Shown here one piece after another: positions 7,482 through 14,561 of a stretch of DNA of 25,737 bases. The notes below the pieces were generated by a model. The model did no database searches and had not been told where the DNA came from. It saw only the letters and a list, made by a program, of their open reading frames with translations. Source of the stretch: an uncultured Beijerinckiaceae bacterium (GTDB lineage Bacteria; Pseudomonadota; Alphaproteobacteria; Rhizobiales; Beijerinckiaceae); assembly GCA_937863205.1 (NCBI GenBank), contig CALMGA010000476.1, positions 14,173 through 39,909 on the forward strand, in the 5' to 3' direction. The stretch's first letter is position 1. Every line of letters starts with the position of its first letter. Both the position numbers and the translations under genes were made by a program.

Positions 7482-9182
7482 TCAGCCGTGCGCGACGGCG
7501 GCGACCGCCACCCGCTTCGGCGCCTCGCCGCCCGGCGTCGCCACGACCGTCTTGGTCATCGCAGCGATCTGCTGCTCCAGAATGACCTTGCGGTTGGGCG
7601 GCGGCAGGACATCGCCGCGCAACTGATCGTAGGGAACCACGACCCAGCAGGCACAACCCCAGATGCACTCGCCGGCCATGCCTTCGAAGCGGATCGCGGG
7701 TTCCGAAAGCATCGGGCCGATGTCCACGAGCCAAGCGTGCTCGTTGAGCTTATCTTCCCAGGTCAGCTTGTCGTACACCTTCTGGCTGTCCCAGAAAGCG
7801 AGGAGGTCGGTCTTCGCAACGCCGGGCAGGATGATATTCGCGTAAGCTGTCAGCGCATCGAAGAACTCGTGGTTGACGATCTGAAGCGTCGACTCCGAAT
7901 CCAGCATGTACTGCTTCTTCATCATCGCCCGGAACATCTTGTTCATGTCTTCGTGTCCCATGTTGCGGGACCCGTAGATGAACACTTCAGCGAAGTCCGT
8001 CTTGAACTCGTCCTTCAATCCATCATAGTTGTGGGTGAAGTCGATCCACTGGCTGATCACCGAGTCCCACTTCGAAGGAGCCTCGCCTGGAAGCACCTGC
8101 ACACCGGGGTGGGTCAGCTTGGCCACGTTGAACATGGTCCAGTTGCGGGACTTGGCGGTGATCGTCTCGTGCGGCGCGCCGGTCATGCCAGATGGGCGCA
8201 GAGCACGGAACAGGTCGCGACCGTTGTCGGCCACAACGAAGCGCATGAACGAGTCGGCGACAAAGCGGTTGGTCACCATCTCCTTGAAGTTCTGACGGAT
8301 CGCCTTCTCGCCGGTGGTCGTGTAGGCGGTCAGGCGCTGCCAGCTCTGCTCGGGATTGACGACGAAGAAGCCACCGGTGAACGGGCTGCGATACAGGTCG
8401 CCCCACACCGCGGTCACACCGGCATTCTTCTCCTCGTCGAGCATGCAGTCGAGGTCGTTCAGCGTGGTGTAGAGAGCCGGGCTGTTCTTATAGGTGTCGG
8501 GGTCGCCCGAGTGCGGCAGCTGGCCGACGCCGATCACCGGAATGCGGCGACCAAGCTTCACGTTGGACAGGTGGCGGGCGAGGTCGACGACCATGCCGCT
8601 ACCGGTCCCGCCGGCGAGGCTGAAGCACACGGTGACGATCGAGGGAAGACCGGCCTTGTCGATCATCTCAACGAACTTGCGCAGGGCAGCGTCCATCGGG
8701 CGGCTGCCGGCGTAGTAGGCGTTGGCGTAGATGCCCTTGGCGACGGCGCGCGGGAAGTGCTCGCCCGGCTTCGGCATCTCGTACTTCTTGGGTACGTAGG
8801 ATTCGAAGTTCGGGTTCCAGTAATAACGCGGGTATTCGATCTTCAGGAACTCGCGGGTGCGGTTCATGCCTTCGAAGAATTCCTCCTTCGAGGGGACCGG
8901 CAAGGCGATCGCCTGGAACGAGAACCGATCGCTCGGGATACCACGCGACTCGAGCCGCTTGATGAACGAAGCAGCGTAATCCTGCGGGAGCCCCATGTCC
9001 TGGTCGCCGATGTCGACAACCATCGCCGCGAAGGTCGCACGGGGGTCCGCCAGATGATCCTCGATCTCACCCGTCCTGAGAAGAGCCTCGACGTAGGCGC
9101 AACCGGTACGGCCGATGCCAATCACATGCATGCAGTGCGGAGCCTGCGTACCTGTAGCACTATGGTACAAAGACGATGTCAT
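7482..9182 (-). CDS. Tubulin/FtsZ-superfamily protein A (Tubulin_2-like)
   Basis: This 566-aa protein has the tubulin signature A190-G-G-T-G-S-G196 (the phosphate-binding loop), preceded by strand 'SIVTVCFSL'. An N-terminal nucleotide-binding loop reads 'VIGIGRTGCAYVEALL' (residues 20-35), like the GxGGxG region of FtsZ. 'ALYTTLNDLD' (236-245) may be the helix that contacts the base. It is much longer than FtsZ and matches the poorly studied 'tubulin-like' Tubulin_2 group rather than FtsZ or TubZ. GTP binding and polymer formation are expected from the fold, not shown. AAGGAG lies 6 nt before the ATG. A shorter paralogue (9603-11105) and a 108-aa protein are encoded just upstream in the same operon. 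The C-terminal 45 residues are low-complexity and rich in Ala, Val and Pro. Confidence 0.87.
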   Translation of the reverse strand: MTSSLYHSATGTQAPHCMHVIGIGRTGCAYVEALLRTGEIEDHLADPRATFAAMVVDIGDQDMGLPQDYAASFIKRLESRGIPSDRFSFQAIALPVPSKEEFFEGMNRTREFLKIEYPRYYWNPNFESYVPKKYEMPKPGEHFPRAVAKGIYANAYYAGSRPMDAALRKFVEMIDKAGLPSIVTVCFSLAGGTGSGMVVDLARHLSNVKLGRRIPVIGVGQLPHSGDPDTYKNSPALYTTLNDLDCMLDEEKNAGVTAVWGDLYRSPFTGGFFVVNPEQSWQRLTAYTTTGEKAIRQNFKEMVTNRFVADSFMRFVVADNGRDLFRALRPSGMTGAPHETITAKSRNWTMFNVAKLTHPGVQVLPGEAPSKWDSVISQWIDFTHNYDGLKDEFKTDFAEVFIYGSRNMGHEDMNKMFRAMMKKQYMLDSESTLQIVNHEFFDALTAYANIILPGVAKTDLLAFWDSQKVYDKLTWEDKLNEHAWLVDIGPMLSEPAIRFEGMAGECIWGCACWVVVPYDQLRGDVLPPPNRKVILEQQIAAMTKTVVATPGGEAPKRVAVAAVAHG

Positions 9183-9250
9183 TACCTACTCCTTCGGGGG
9201 TAAACGTCGCCGTTGCTCATCTCTGTTGATGCAATAACGGCAGCGTAATT

Positions 9251-9294
9251 CTGAAAGCTTCGCTTTCAGCATCTGACAGAAAAGGTTTCTGTCA
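9251..9294 (-). other. Two adjacent hairpins between the 108-aa gene and tubulin-like gene A
   Basis: CTGAAAGC-ttc-GCTTTCAG (9251-9269) and TGACAGAAA-agg-TTTCTGTCA (9274-9294) are perfect stems of 8 and 9 bp lying almost end to end. They span the last codons and stop of the 108-aa gene. Neither is followed by a clear U run, so they look more like RNA processing or stability elements that set different levels for the flanking genes. Confidence 0.5.
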
Positions 9295-9592
9295 AATCCA
9301 GGATGCCTAGATCTCGCAGGATATGAGCGACGGACGTCGCCCTGTTCTTGGAGACGTAGATCATGTAATCCTCGACGAACAAGCCCGGATCGGTCGAGAT
9401 CGTTCCTTCGTCAATAAGTTTGACGCCCTTTTCCAGGTCCTCCCTGGCCAGACGTGCGGTCCAGATCGGCGACTCGATGTAGATCGCCTCATCCGTCGCG
9501 TGCGAAACCTGCAGGTGTTTGCCGCCTGTGATCGTCGGCACGCGTGCGCCGCTGGCGTAACGTTCCATGACCTTCGACCAATCGAGTGGCAT
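9266..9592 (-). CDS. Hypothetical 108-aa protein between two tubulin-like genes
   Basis: I recognise no family. The start is ATG at 9590-9592 (M-P-L-D), chosen because a strong AGGAGG lies about 6 nt before it; a longer form would run into the upstream gene. The protein is soluble and mixed alpha/beta. It has 'GKHLQVSHATDEAIYIESP' at about residues 23-41 and a helical region 'VAHILRDLGI' near the end. It starts 10 nt after the stop of tubulin-like gene B and precedes gene A, so the three are almost surely co-expressed. A cofactor or adaptor for the tubulin-like proteins is the natural guess, but nothing in the sequence proves it. Confidence 0.75.
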   Translation of the reverse strand: MPLDWSKVMERYASGARVPTITGGKHLQVSHATDEAIYIESPIWTARLAREDLEKGVKLIDEGTISTDPGLFVEDYMIYVSKNRATSVAHILRDLGILDLTETFSVRC

Positions 9593-9602
9593 GGGGAGCC
9601 TC

Positions 9603-11105
9603 CTAGACCGGTAGGAGGTGGGGTTTAAGCGGCGGCTTGGCGGCACCGCGAAGAGCTTCGTAAGGCACCGCCACCCATCCCGAACCGCCATTCAGGCTTG
9701 CGCCGGCCATGCCGTCAAGCCGCGTCGACGGCTCGCTCAGCACCACGCCCCGATCCAGGAGCATCGAATGATCGAGCACCCGATCCTCCGCTGACAGAAC
9801 GTCGTAAGCTTCCCGCGCAGCATAGAACACGTCGAGGTCAAGTTTGTCGATGCAGGGCAGAACGAATTGCACGGTCGACTCACGACCTCCTTCTACGACC
9901 TGCGGGGGAACCGAGGGCGAGAACGCGGCTGCCAGCCTGCCGACCACGGTATCTGCCTCAGGACCTGCAACCGCCACGCGTGTCTCGATATACTCCGGTC
10001 GATAGGTGTCGCGCAGTCCGAGATGCCGGCTGATTCTCGGCTCGATCGCGAGCGCACCATCGGTATCGCCGAAGCCCAGCATGTGGATCCACTTCGGGCC
10101 CCATGGCGTGCGCGCGGCTGAATGCTGCGTCGACGGCGCGGCGACCCAATTGAGCAGGCGCAAAATCTCCATCAGGTTGGCGCCGCCTCTTGCGGAGAGC
10201 AGATCGGCGATCTCCCGATCGACACGCGCATGCGTTCTGTCGATGTCGTTGGTGCTTCGCCAAACCGTTTCCTGGGGAACAACGATGAACCCCGCCGTGA
10301 ACGGATTGCGAAAAAGTTCGCCGCAGGCCTGAACCACGCCATGGTTCTTGGCTTCGTCGCCCAGGCAATCCAGCTCGTTGAGGCAGGCGAACAAGGCGCT
10401 ACCGCGGTGATCCGGCTCATCGCCGCTGCAGGGTAGGACGCCGATGCCGACCGTCAAGGCCGCCCGACCAAGCGCTACCGTCGAAAGGTGGCGGGAAATG
10501 TCGGCCATGATCCCGCTACCGGCGCCGCCTGCCAGACCGAAGACGATGCAAACGACTGGCTGGGCGTCGGCCGACAGGATTTTCTCGCTGAAGCGCCGCA
10601 AAGCCGTCCTCAGTGAGCGGTCGCCGTCGTAGTATGCGCGGCCGTAGAGCGCCTTGGCATAGGCGCGCCGCACATGGATCGGGCCGGATCCCTCCGGCGG
10701 CGTTGATGATCCCGGCAACCAGTTCGCGGTGCTGCTGTCGCCGCTGAACATCGGATATTCCAACTTGAGGAACATGCCGTAGTTTTCCAGCGTGGCGGCG
10801 AGTTCGCCGGTCGTCGGGACTGCAAGTGGGATGATCTCCACATCGGCTCGGCTGGTTGAAACACCGGCGATACCGGCGCGCAAGCGGTCGAGGTCTTCCC
10901 CCTCGACATCCACAACAAGAGCGGAGATGCGAGGCCCTTTATCCGGCAGGTTGCGTACGACGCTCGCAACAACGTCCGCACCGGTCTTGCCGAGACCGAC
11001 GATGTTGACTGAAAACGGAAGCGGTTGATCTTCAGCAACGCGGTGTATCCCGCGCTTCAGAGCGTCAAGCTTGCGTTTGGCGAGCCGTTCCTCCGTAGTC
11101 GCCAC
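9603..11105 (-). CDS. Tubulin/FtsZ-superfamily protein B, diverged paralogue
   Basis: This protein of about 500 aa is clearly related to protein A. They share 'LGRxxxxxGxGxLPxSGD', a 'LNxLDCxxDExKNxGV' stretch, 'FRNPFTAGF' (A has 'YRSPFTGGF'), and a C-terminal 'LSEPxxRxxGMAG...VPYxxLRG'. Its phosphate-binding loop reads A193-G-G-A-G-S-G199, with alanine in place of the usual threonine (residues counted from the TTG). GTP binding or hydrolysis may therefore be weakened, and A and B may act as an unequal pair. The start is GTG at 11103-11105, with TTG three bases upstream as an alternative; GGAG precedes at about 10 nt. The N-terminal 30 residues are basic and absent from A. It is the first gene of the operon, downstream of the attenuator-like RNA at 11196-11272. 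Confidence 0.85.
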   Translation of the reverse strand: MATTEERLAKRKLDALKRGIHRVAEDQPLPFSVNIVGLGKTGADVVASVVRNLPDKGPRISALVVDVEGEDLDRLRAGIAGVSTSRADVEIIPLAVPTTGELAATLENYGMFLKLEYPMFSGDSSTANWLPGSSTPPEGSGPIHVRRAYAKALYGRAYYDGDRSLRTALRRFSEKILSADAQPVVCIVFGLAGGAGSGIMADISRHLSTVALGRAALTVGIGVLPCSGDEPDHRGSALFACLNELDCLGDEAKNHGVVQACGELFRNPFTAGFIVVPQETVWRSTNDIDRTHARVDREIADLLSARGGANLMEILRLLNWVAAPSTQHSAARTPWGPKWIHMLGFGDTDGALAIEPRISRHLGLRDTYRPEYIETRVAVAGPEADTVVGRLAAAFSPSVPPQVVEGGRESTVQFVLPCIDKLDLDVFYAAREAYDVLSAEDRVLDHSMLLDRGVVLSEPSTRLDGMAGASLNGGSGWVAVPYEALRGAAKPPLKPHLLPV

Positions 11106-11195
11106 CAAATTTGATCTCCAATGACACCGCCGCCTCGGCGATATCCAAATTAGCCGAGCTGAGTGCCGAGCCAGATGCTAGCCAAGTAGAAACGC

Positions 11196-11272
11196 AAAAA
11201 GCCCCGTTCTTCCCGCAAGAGAGCGGGCTGAACGGAGGCTTTGGTGCCTTCCAGCCGTATGGCTTTGATGCC
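11196..11272 (-). ncRNA. Candidate attenuator or small RNA upstream of the tubulin-like operon (copy A)
   Basis: The predicted minus-strand RNA is about 77 nt. From its 5' side it has AGCC (11264-11261), GGCU (11256-11253) and AAAGCC (11242-11237). The last opens a terminator: AAAGCCUCCGUUC pairs with GAACGGGGCUUU around an inner hairpin CCCGC-ucucuu-GCGGG, and ends in UUUUU (11200-11196). GGCU can pair with either AGCC, giving alternative terminated and open forms. The same plan occurs at 13127-13201. I do not recognise a known riboswitch. It could be a self-contained small RNA or an attenuator for the gene 91 nt downstream. Confidence 0.6.
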
Positions 11273-11278
11273 TGCGCA

Positions 11279-11307
11279 GAACCTAGCGGCAGGGGCGATC
11301 TTGTCAA
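11279..11307 (-). promoter_or_regulatory. Promoter of the tubulin-like operon leader
   Basis: Read leftward, a perfect TTGACA (11307-11302) is followed after 16 nt by TAGGTT (11285-11280), or after 17 nt by AGGTTC. The start site would fall near 11272. The -10 is weak compared with the -35. Confidence 0.6.
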
Positions 11308-11699
11308 CAGCGTGTTAACTGTTTTCGTGCGATGCGGCGTCGCACATCTGCGCATCGCCTGGTCGGCTTGGAAGGAGCTTAGGATTTGAAGGAATTCAAG
11401 CTTCACATTGCGAGATGGGCACTGGAGCGGTTGCAGTATGTCGTGATCATAAGGTAAGCTCGGTTTCACCCCATTCGGTTGGATTCGTCGGAGGCGTGGC
11501 TCCTATGGTTCCATATCCGCTACGCCGCCGACGATGGTCGGAAGAGTGGGCGACGTCGTCGCTCATTGGAGATCGTGCTCTCTCCGAAGAGCTCGTGCAC
11601 CACCATGGCCCGTCTCGGCAAGCGTGAACATGGCCTGACATCATCGTGCGGCACAGCCTGTCTTGGACATGAGGCAACTCAGCGGCGAGGTCGAGATCA

Positions 11700-12335
11700 A
11701 TGTTCAAAGACCCTAGTGGTCGATCCGGCACCAGGAAACCCGGGGACGCCGGCGAGACTCACCTGAAGCTCGACGGTATGACGGTTGCGGTCGTGACATC
11801 TCGCGACGAGGCCGGCGACTTCCTCATCCGCGAGCTGCAGCGGCTGCGCGTCACCACGCATAACATCCTTCCTTCGGCTGAGCCGTTGCCGGCCAACGCC
11901 GACGTTGTTTATTGCGATTACGAGCCCAGCCTCTCGCGTCGCGTTCCCTGGCTGACAGGGTACGGTCATGCTGCCCTCGTGGTGATACTGCCGCAAACCG
12001 AGGCCGTCACGGCGGATGCCCTGACGGCCATGGCCCCGAATGCGGTTCTCGCTCGTCCGTTCACCTCCAACGCGATCCTGGCAAGCCTCATCGTGGCGCA
12101 TTCGCAAAGCCGCTACGAGCAGCGCTTGCGCAACAAGGTCGACAGATTGGAAGATAATCTGAGGTCGATGCGCACCGTCGAGCGCGCCAAGGCGCTGCTG
12201 ATGTCGTCGAGGGGCGTGAGTGACGAGGAGGCTTACAAGCACATCCGCAGCCAAGCCATGGCGCGCCGCATGTCGGTCAGCGCGTTGGCAGCCGCAATCG
12301 TGTCGTCGTTCGAGATACTGGGCAACGCGCCATGA
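11700..12335 (+). CDS. amiR: AmiR-type ANTAR transcription antiterminator
   Basis: The 211-aa protein has a receiver-like domain at about residues 27-125 that lacks the classical phosphorylation pattern. A coiled-coil helix spans about 135-160, and a C-terminal ANTAR three-helix domain spans about 145-205 ('ERAKALLMSSRGVSDEEAYKHIRSQAM'-type signature). This is the architecture of AmiR and NasT, which bind nascent leader RNA and block termination. AmiR activity is held in check by AmiC until amide binds. The likely target is the leader before the amide transporter operon (14684-15018). Unlike the classical arrangement, amiR is separated from amiC by a peroxiredoxin gene on the other strand. 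A GAGG lies 9 nt before the ATG. The 26-residue N-terminal extension is Gly/Lys-rich and might be shorter if ATG at residue 27 is used. Confidence 0.87.
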   Translation: MFKDPSGRSGTRKPGDAGETHLKLDGMTVAVVTSRDEAGDFLIRELQRLRVTTHNILPSAEPLPANADVVYCDYEPSLSRRVPWLTGYGHAALVVILPQTEAVTADALTAMAPNAVLARPFTSNAILASLIVAHSQSRYEQRLRNKVDRLEDNLRSMRTVERAKALLMSSRGVSDEEAYKHIRSQAMARRMSVSALAAAIVSSFEILGNAP

Positions 12336-12339
12336 GGGG

Positions 12340-12367
12340 TTGACCATGATGCGTTGACCAAGACGCG
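12340..12367 (+). repeat. Tandem 14-bp direct repeat
   Basis: Two adjacent copies of TTGACCAWGAYGCG lie just after the amiR stop, differing at two positions. The second copy runs into the left arm of the hairpin at 12366-12395. It could be a protein-binding site or chance. Confidence 0.45.
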
Positions 12368-12395
12368 TTGGATCGGAGAACAAACCGACCCAACG
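12366..12395 (-). terminator. Candidate terminator hairpin after the peroxiredoxin gene
   Basis: Read leftward, the RNA forms an 11-bp stem, CGUUGGGUCGG with CCGAUCCAACG. The internal position is a G-U pair on this strand but an A-C mismatch on the other, which favours leftward transcription. It lacks a strong U run, so termination may be weak or factor-dependent. Confidence 0.45.
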
Positions 12396-12419
12396 TTCTG
12401 ACCGCTTGCGAAAACGCAA

Positions 12420-12914
12420 TCAGTCCGGGCGCATCGACTTGAGCATCTCCTCGGCGCTCGACACCTTGTGATCGACGAAATTATCTTCGACACTCAGGCT
12501 TTCGACGGTGCCATCCTTCACCACCATCGCGTAGCGCTCCGATCGTGTACCAAGGCCGAAGCTGGACGCGTCGACTGCGAGGCCGATGTTGTTGGTGAAG
12601 TCGGCGGATGCATCCGCCAGCATCTCGATCTTGCCATCCGCCTGCAAGGCTTCACCGAAGGCTTTCATCACGAAGCAGTCGTTGATAGAGATGCAGGCGA
12701 GTTCGTCGATTCCGCCGGCCTTGAACTCCATTGCCTTCTCGACGTATCCCGGAAGGTGGTTGCCCTGGCAGACCGGTGTGAATGCACCGGGTATTCCAAA
12801 AAGCAGCACACGCTTCCCGGCAAAAAACTCATCGGTGCTGATGTCGCTGAAGCCGCTTGAGCTGAAGCGCTTGAAGGTGACGGACGGAAGCTTGTCTCCG
12901 ACTTTAATTGGCAT
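12420..12914 (-). CDS. Prx5-type peroxiredoxin
   Basis: This 164-aa protein matches the AhpE/Prx5 group in length and motifs. The active site is 'PGAFTPVC' with peroxidatic Cys49, followed by 'GNHLPGY'. It also has a conserved 'ISINDCFVMKAFG' segment (Cys80) and the 'GLGTRSERYAMVV' region near 121-132. The enzyme reduces hydrogen peroxide and organic hydroperoxides in the cytoplasm. Cys74 and Cys80 could act as resolving cysteines; Prx5 members often use an external thiol such as glutathione. An AAGGAG precedes the ATG at about 10 nt. The gene lies on the minus strand between amiR and amiC. It has a long leader of about 290 nt with a terminated RNA element like that of the tubulin-like operon. 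Confidence 0.93.
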   Translation of the reverse strand: MPIKVGDKLPSVTFKRFSSSGFSDISTDEFFAGKRVLLFGIPGAFTPVCQGNHLPGYVEKAMEFKAGGIDELACISINDCFVMKAFGEALQADGKIEMLADASADFTNNIGLAVDASSFGLGTRSERYAMVVKDGTVESLSVEDNFVDHKVSSAEEMLKSMRPD

Positions 12915-13126
12915 GATCTAGATACTCCTTGAGATTGATCGGCGTCCGACGGGCTGGTCCGGGTCGCGTCCGCGTCGGCCAGGGTTACCTGCTTCTTCGT
13001 ATGGCCTCGCGTGCCCGAGGGGAAAGGCGGCGCAGGGAAGCCACGGGCAGTCGACGAAACGCCGCTGATCGAAGCAACCGTTGCTGTAGAACCGCTTCCT
13101 CCAGGCACGCGATCCGGACTCATACG

Positions 13127-13201
13127 AAAAAAGCCCCGCTCAGCCCGCTGGTCGCGAGTCGAACGAGGCTTTGAAGCCGGTGTGTTGCTGGCTCTGGTGC
13201 C
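13127..13201 (-). ncRNA. Candidate attenuator or small RNA upstream of the peroxiredoxin gene (copy B)
   Basis: The predicted minus-strand RNA is about 75 nt, with the same plan as 11196-11272. AGCC (13193-13190) comes first, then GGCU (13178-13175), then the AAAGCC arm (13172-13167). GGCU-ucaa-AGCC can form an antiterminator that blocks the terminator AAAGCCUCGUUC/GAGCGGGGCUUU. The inner hairpin is CUCGC-gacca-GCGGG and the RNA ends in UUUUUU. Two terminator pairs are G-U only when read leftward (A-C mismatches the other way), which fixes the direction. The peroxiredoxin start is about 213 nt downstream. No match to a known riboswitch is recognised. Confidence 0.6.
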
Positions 13202-13207
13202 GCGGCG

Positions 13208-13236
13208 AACATTGCGCGGTGCAGCATAAATGTCAA
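13208..13236 (-). promoter_or_regulatory. Promoter of the peroxiredoxin leader
   Basis: Read leftward, a perfect TTGACA (13236-13231), a 17-nt spacer and AATGTT (13213-13208) precede the RNA element by about 7 nt. The arrangement mirrors that of the tubulin-like operon. Confidence 0.65.
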
Positions 13237-13397
13237 CGCCGCTATTCATTAGGGCGCGATATAATTTTCATGCCGTTTCAGGCACGCCTTGTGCTTCGAC
13301 TTCGCGGTGATCGCGATCAAGAGGCCCGGCGGCGGTCCTCGGATGGTCGCTACTCCGAAGCATGCGCCCGGCAAGCGGCATCAAGGATCCGAAGCTC

Positions 13398-14561
13398 ATG
13401 TCACGCGCTTTCAAGACGGAGGCACCCTGGCGAATCGGCGTGCTATTCGCCCAGACCGGGTGTACGGCCGTCACTGAGCGGACGCAGCTGAGCGGCACGT
13501 TGCTCGCCATCGAGGAAATCAACGGCAACGGCGGTATCTGCGGCCGCGAGATCCAGCCGATCATCTATGATCCCGGTTCAGGTGAAATCTCCCACGCCTT
13601 CATGGCGAAGAAGCTGCTTACCGAGGACGGCGTGACGTCCATCTTCGGCTGCTACACCTCGGCCAGTCGCCGGGCGGTGATGCCGGTCGTGGAGCGGCTG
13701 AATGGCCTCCTGTGGTATCCGACGACCTATGAAGGTTGCGAATACTCGCCCAATGTCATCTATACCGGTGCGGCGCCGAACCAGAACAGTCTCGAACTAT
13801 GCCGCTTCATGATGGAAAGCTACGGAACGCGCTTCTACCTGATCGGGTCGGATTACATCTATCCCCGGCACTCGAACAAGCTCGTCCGTGAACTGCTGGC
13901 CGCCCATGGTGGAGCGGTGGTGGCCGAACGATACGTCAGCATCCATGCCAAGCGCGAGGACTTCGCGCCGATCATGCAGGACATCAAGGATGCTTCGCCC
14001 GACGTGATCTTCTCCACGGTCGTCGGCGACGGTACGAGCTTGCTCTACCAAGCCTACGCGAACGCCGGCTTCGATCCCAAGAAGATGCCGATCGCGAGCC
14101 TCACAACCACCGAAGCCGAACTGCGAGCGATGGGGTTCGACGTCGGCGAAGGGCACATCACTGCCGCGAGCTATTTCGAAGGGATCAAGTCCCAGGCGAA
14201 CGAGATGTTCGTCAGCCGATACAAGAGCAAATTCGGCAGCGATCAGCCAACCAACGTCTGCGCCGAGACGGCCTATTTCCAGGTTTACCTGTTCGCTCAG
14301 GCGCTTGCTCAAGCCAACTCGATGGAAACCGACGATCTGCGGCCCTTCGCCTTGAAGGCTTCATTCGAAGCCCCGCAAGGTCGTGTCGAGGTCAACGCCG
14401 CCTCCGGCCAAGCGAATCTTTGGGCAAGGATCGGGCGCGCCAATCGGTTCGGCCAGTTCGATATGATTTGGGAGTCCGCGGGCCCTGTCGCCTCAGATCC
14501 CTTCATGATCTGCTCGGCAACCGAGCGTAGTCGGAAGGCGCCCCCGCGGCTGCAAAGGTGA
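13398..14561 (+). CDS. amiC: AmiC-type amide sensor, negative regulator of AmiR
   Basis: This protein of 387 aa (399 if the ATG at 13362 is used) is a periplasmic-binding-protein fold without a signal peptide, as expected for cytoplasmic AmiC. It shares with Pseudomonas AmiC the 'GCY-S' pocket segment, the 'VMPVVER' helix, 'YPTxYEG-EYSPN', 'APNQNS', 'IGSDYIYPR-SN', 'VFSTVVG-GT' and 'IASLTTxEAE'. In that protein these line the acetamide pocket. AmiC is known to bind AmiR and release it when amide is present. The start at 13398 is preferred because AAGGA lies about 10 nt upstream, while the ATG at 13362 has no ribosome-binding site. The transporter's binding protein, encoded next, is a close relative with a secretion signal, which suggests duplication. 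Confidence 0.9.
   Translation: MSRAFKTEAPWRIGVLFAQTGCTAVTERTQLSGTLLAIEEINGNGGICGREIQPIIYDPGSGEISHAFMAKKLLTEDGVTSIFGCYTSASRRAVMPVVERLNGLLWYPTTYEGCEYSPNVIYTGAAPNQNSLELCRFMMESYGTRFYLIGSDYIYPRHSNKLVRELLAAHGGAVVAERYVSIHAKREDFAPIMQDIKDASPDVIFSTVVGDGTSLLYQAYANAGFDPKKMPIASLTTTEAELRAMGFDVGEGHITAASYFEGIKSQANEMFVSRYKSKFGSDQPTNVCAETAYFQVYLFAQALAQANSMETDDLRPFALKASFEAPQGRVEVNAASGQANLWARIGRANRFGQFDMIWESAGPVASDPFMICSATERSRKAPPRLQR

Larger units (their letters stand above)
11106..11699. other. Divergent intergenic region between tubulin-like gene B and amiR
   Basis: The left half holds the promoter and terminated leader RNA of the tubulin-like operon, plus about 90 nt from the terminator to the start codon. 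The right half (about 11400-11699) must contain the amiR promoter, but I see no clear -35/-10 pair there. Reading frames in this half are short and unconvincing. Confidence 0.5.
12915..13397. other. Divergent intergenic region between peroxiredoxin and amiC
   Basis: It carries the peroxiredoxin promoter and terminated RNA, then a 213-nt stretch to the peroxiredoxin start in which I see no gene. On the plus strand a TATAAT at 13260-13265 could be the -10 of amiC, but no good -35 lies at the proper distance. Confidence 0.4.

Noticed and set aside
7413..9203. Long plus-strand open frame opposite tubulin-like gene A
   Set aside because: It is antisense to a well-supported gene, lacks any family motif, and reflects high-GC codon bias.
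9593..9691. Longer N-terminus of the 108-aa protein
   Set aside because: It would overlap tubulin-like gene B; the internal ATG at 9592 has a strong AGGAGG.
11196..11272. The tubulin-leader RNA as an ANTAR (AmiR) target
   Set aside because: The inner hexaloop UCUCUU lacks A1 and G4, and the upstream stem has a tetraloop, so it does not fit the known ANTAR motif despite lying beside amiR.
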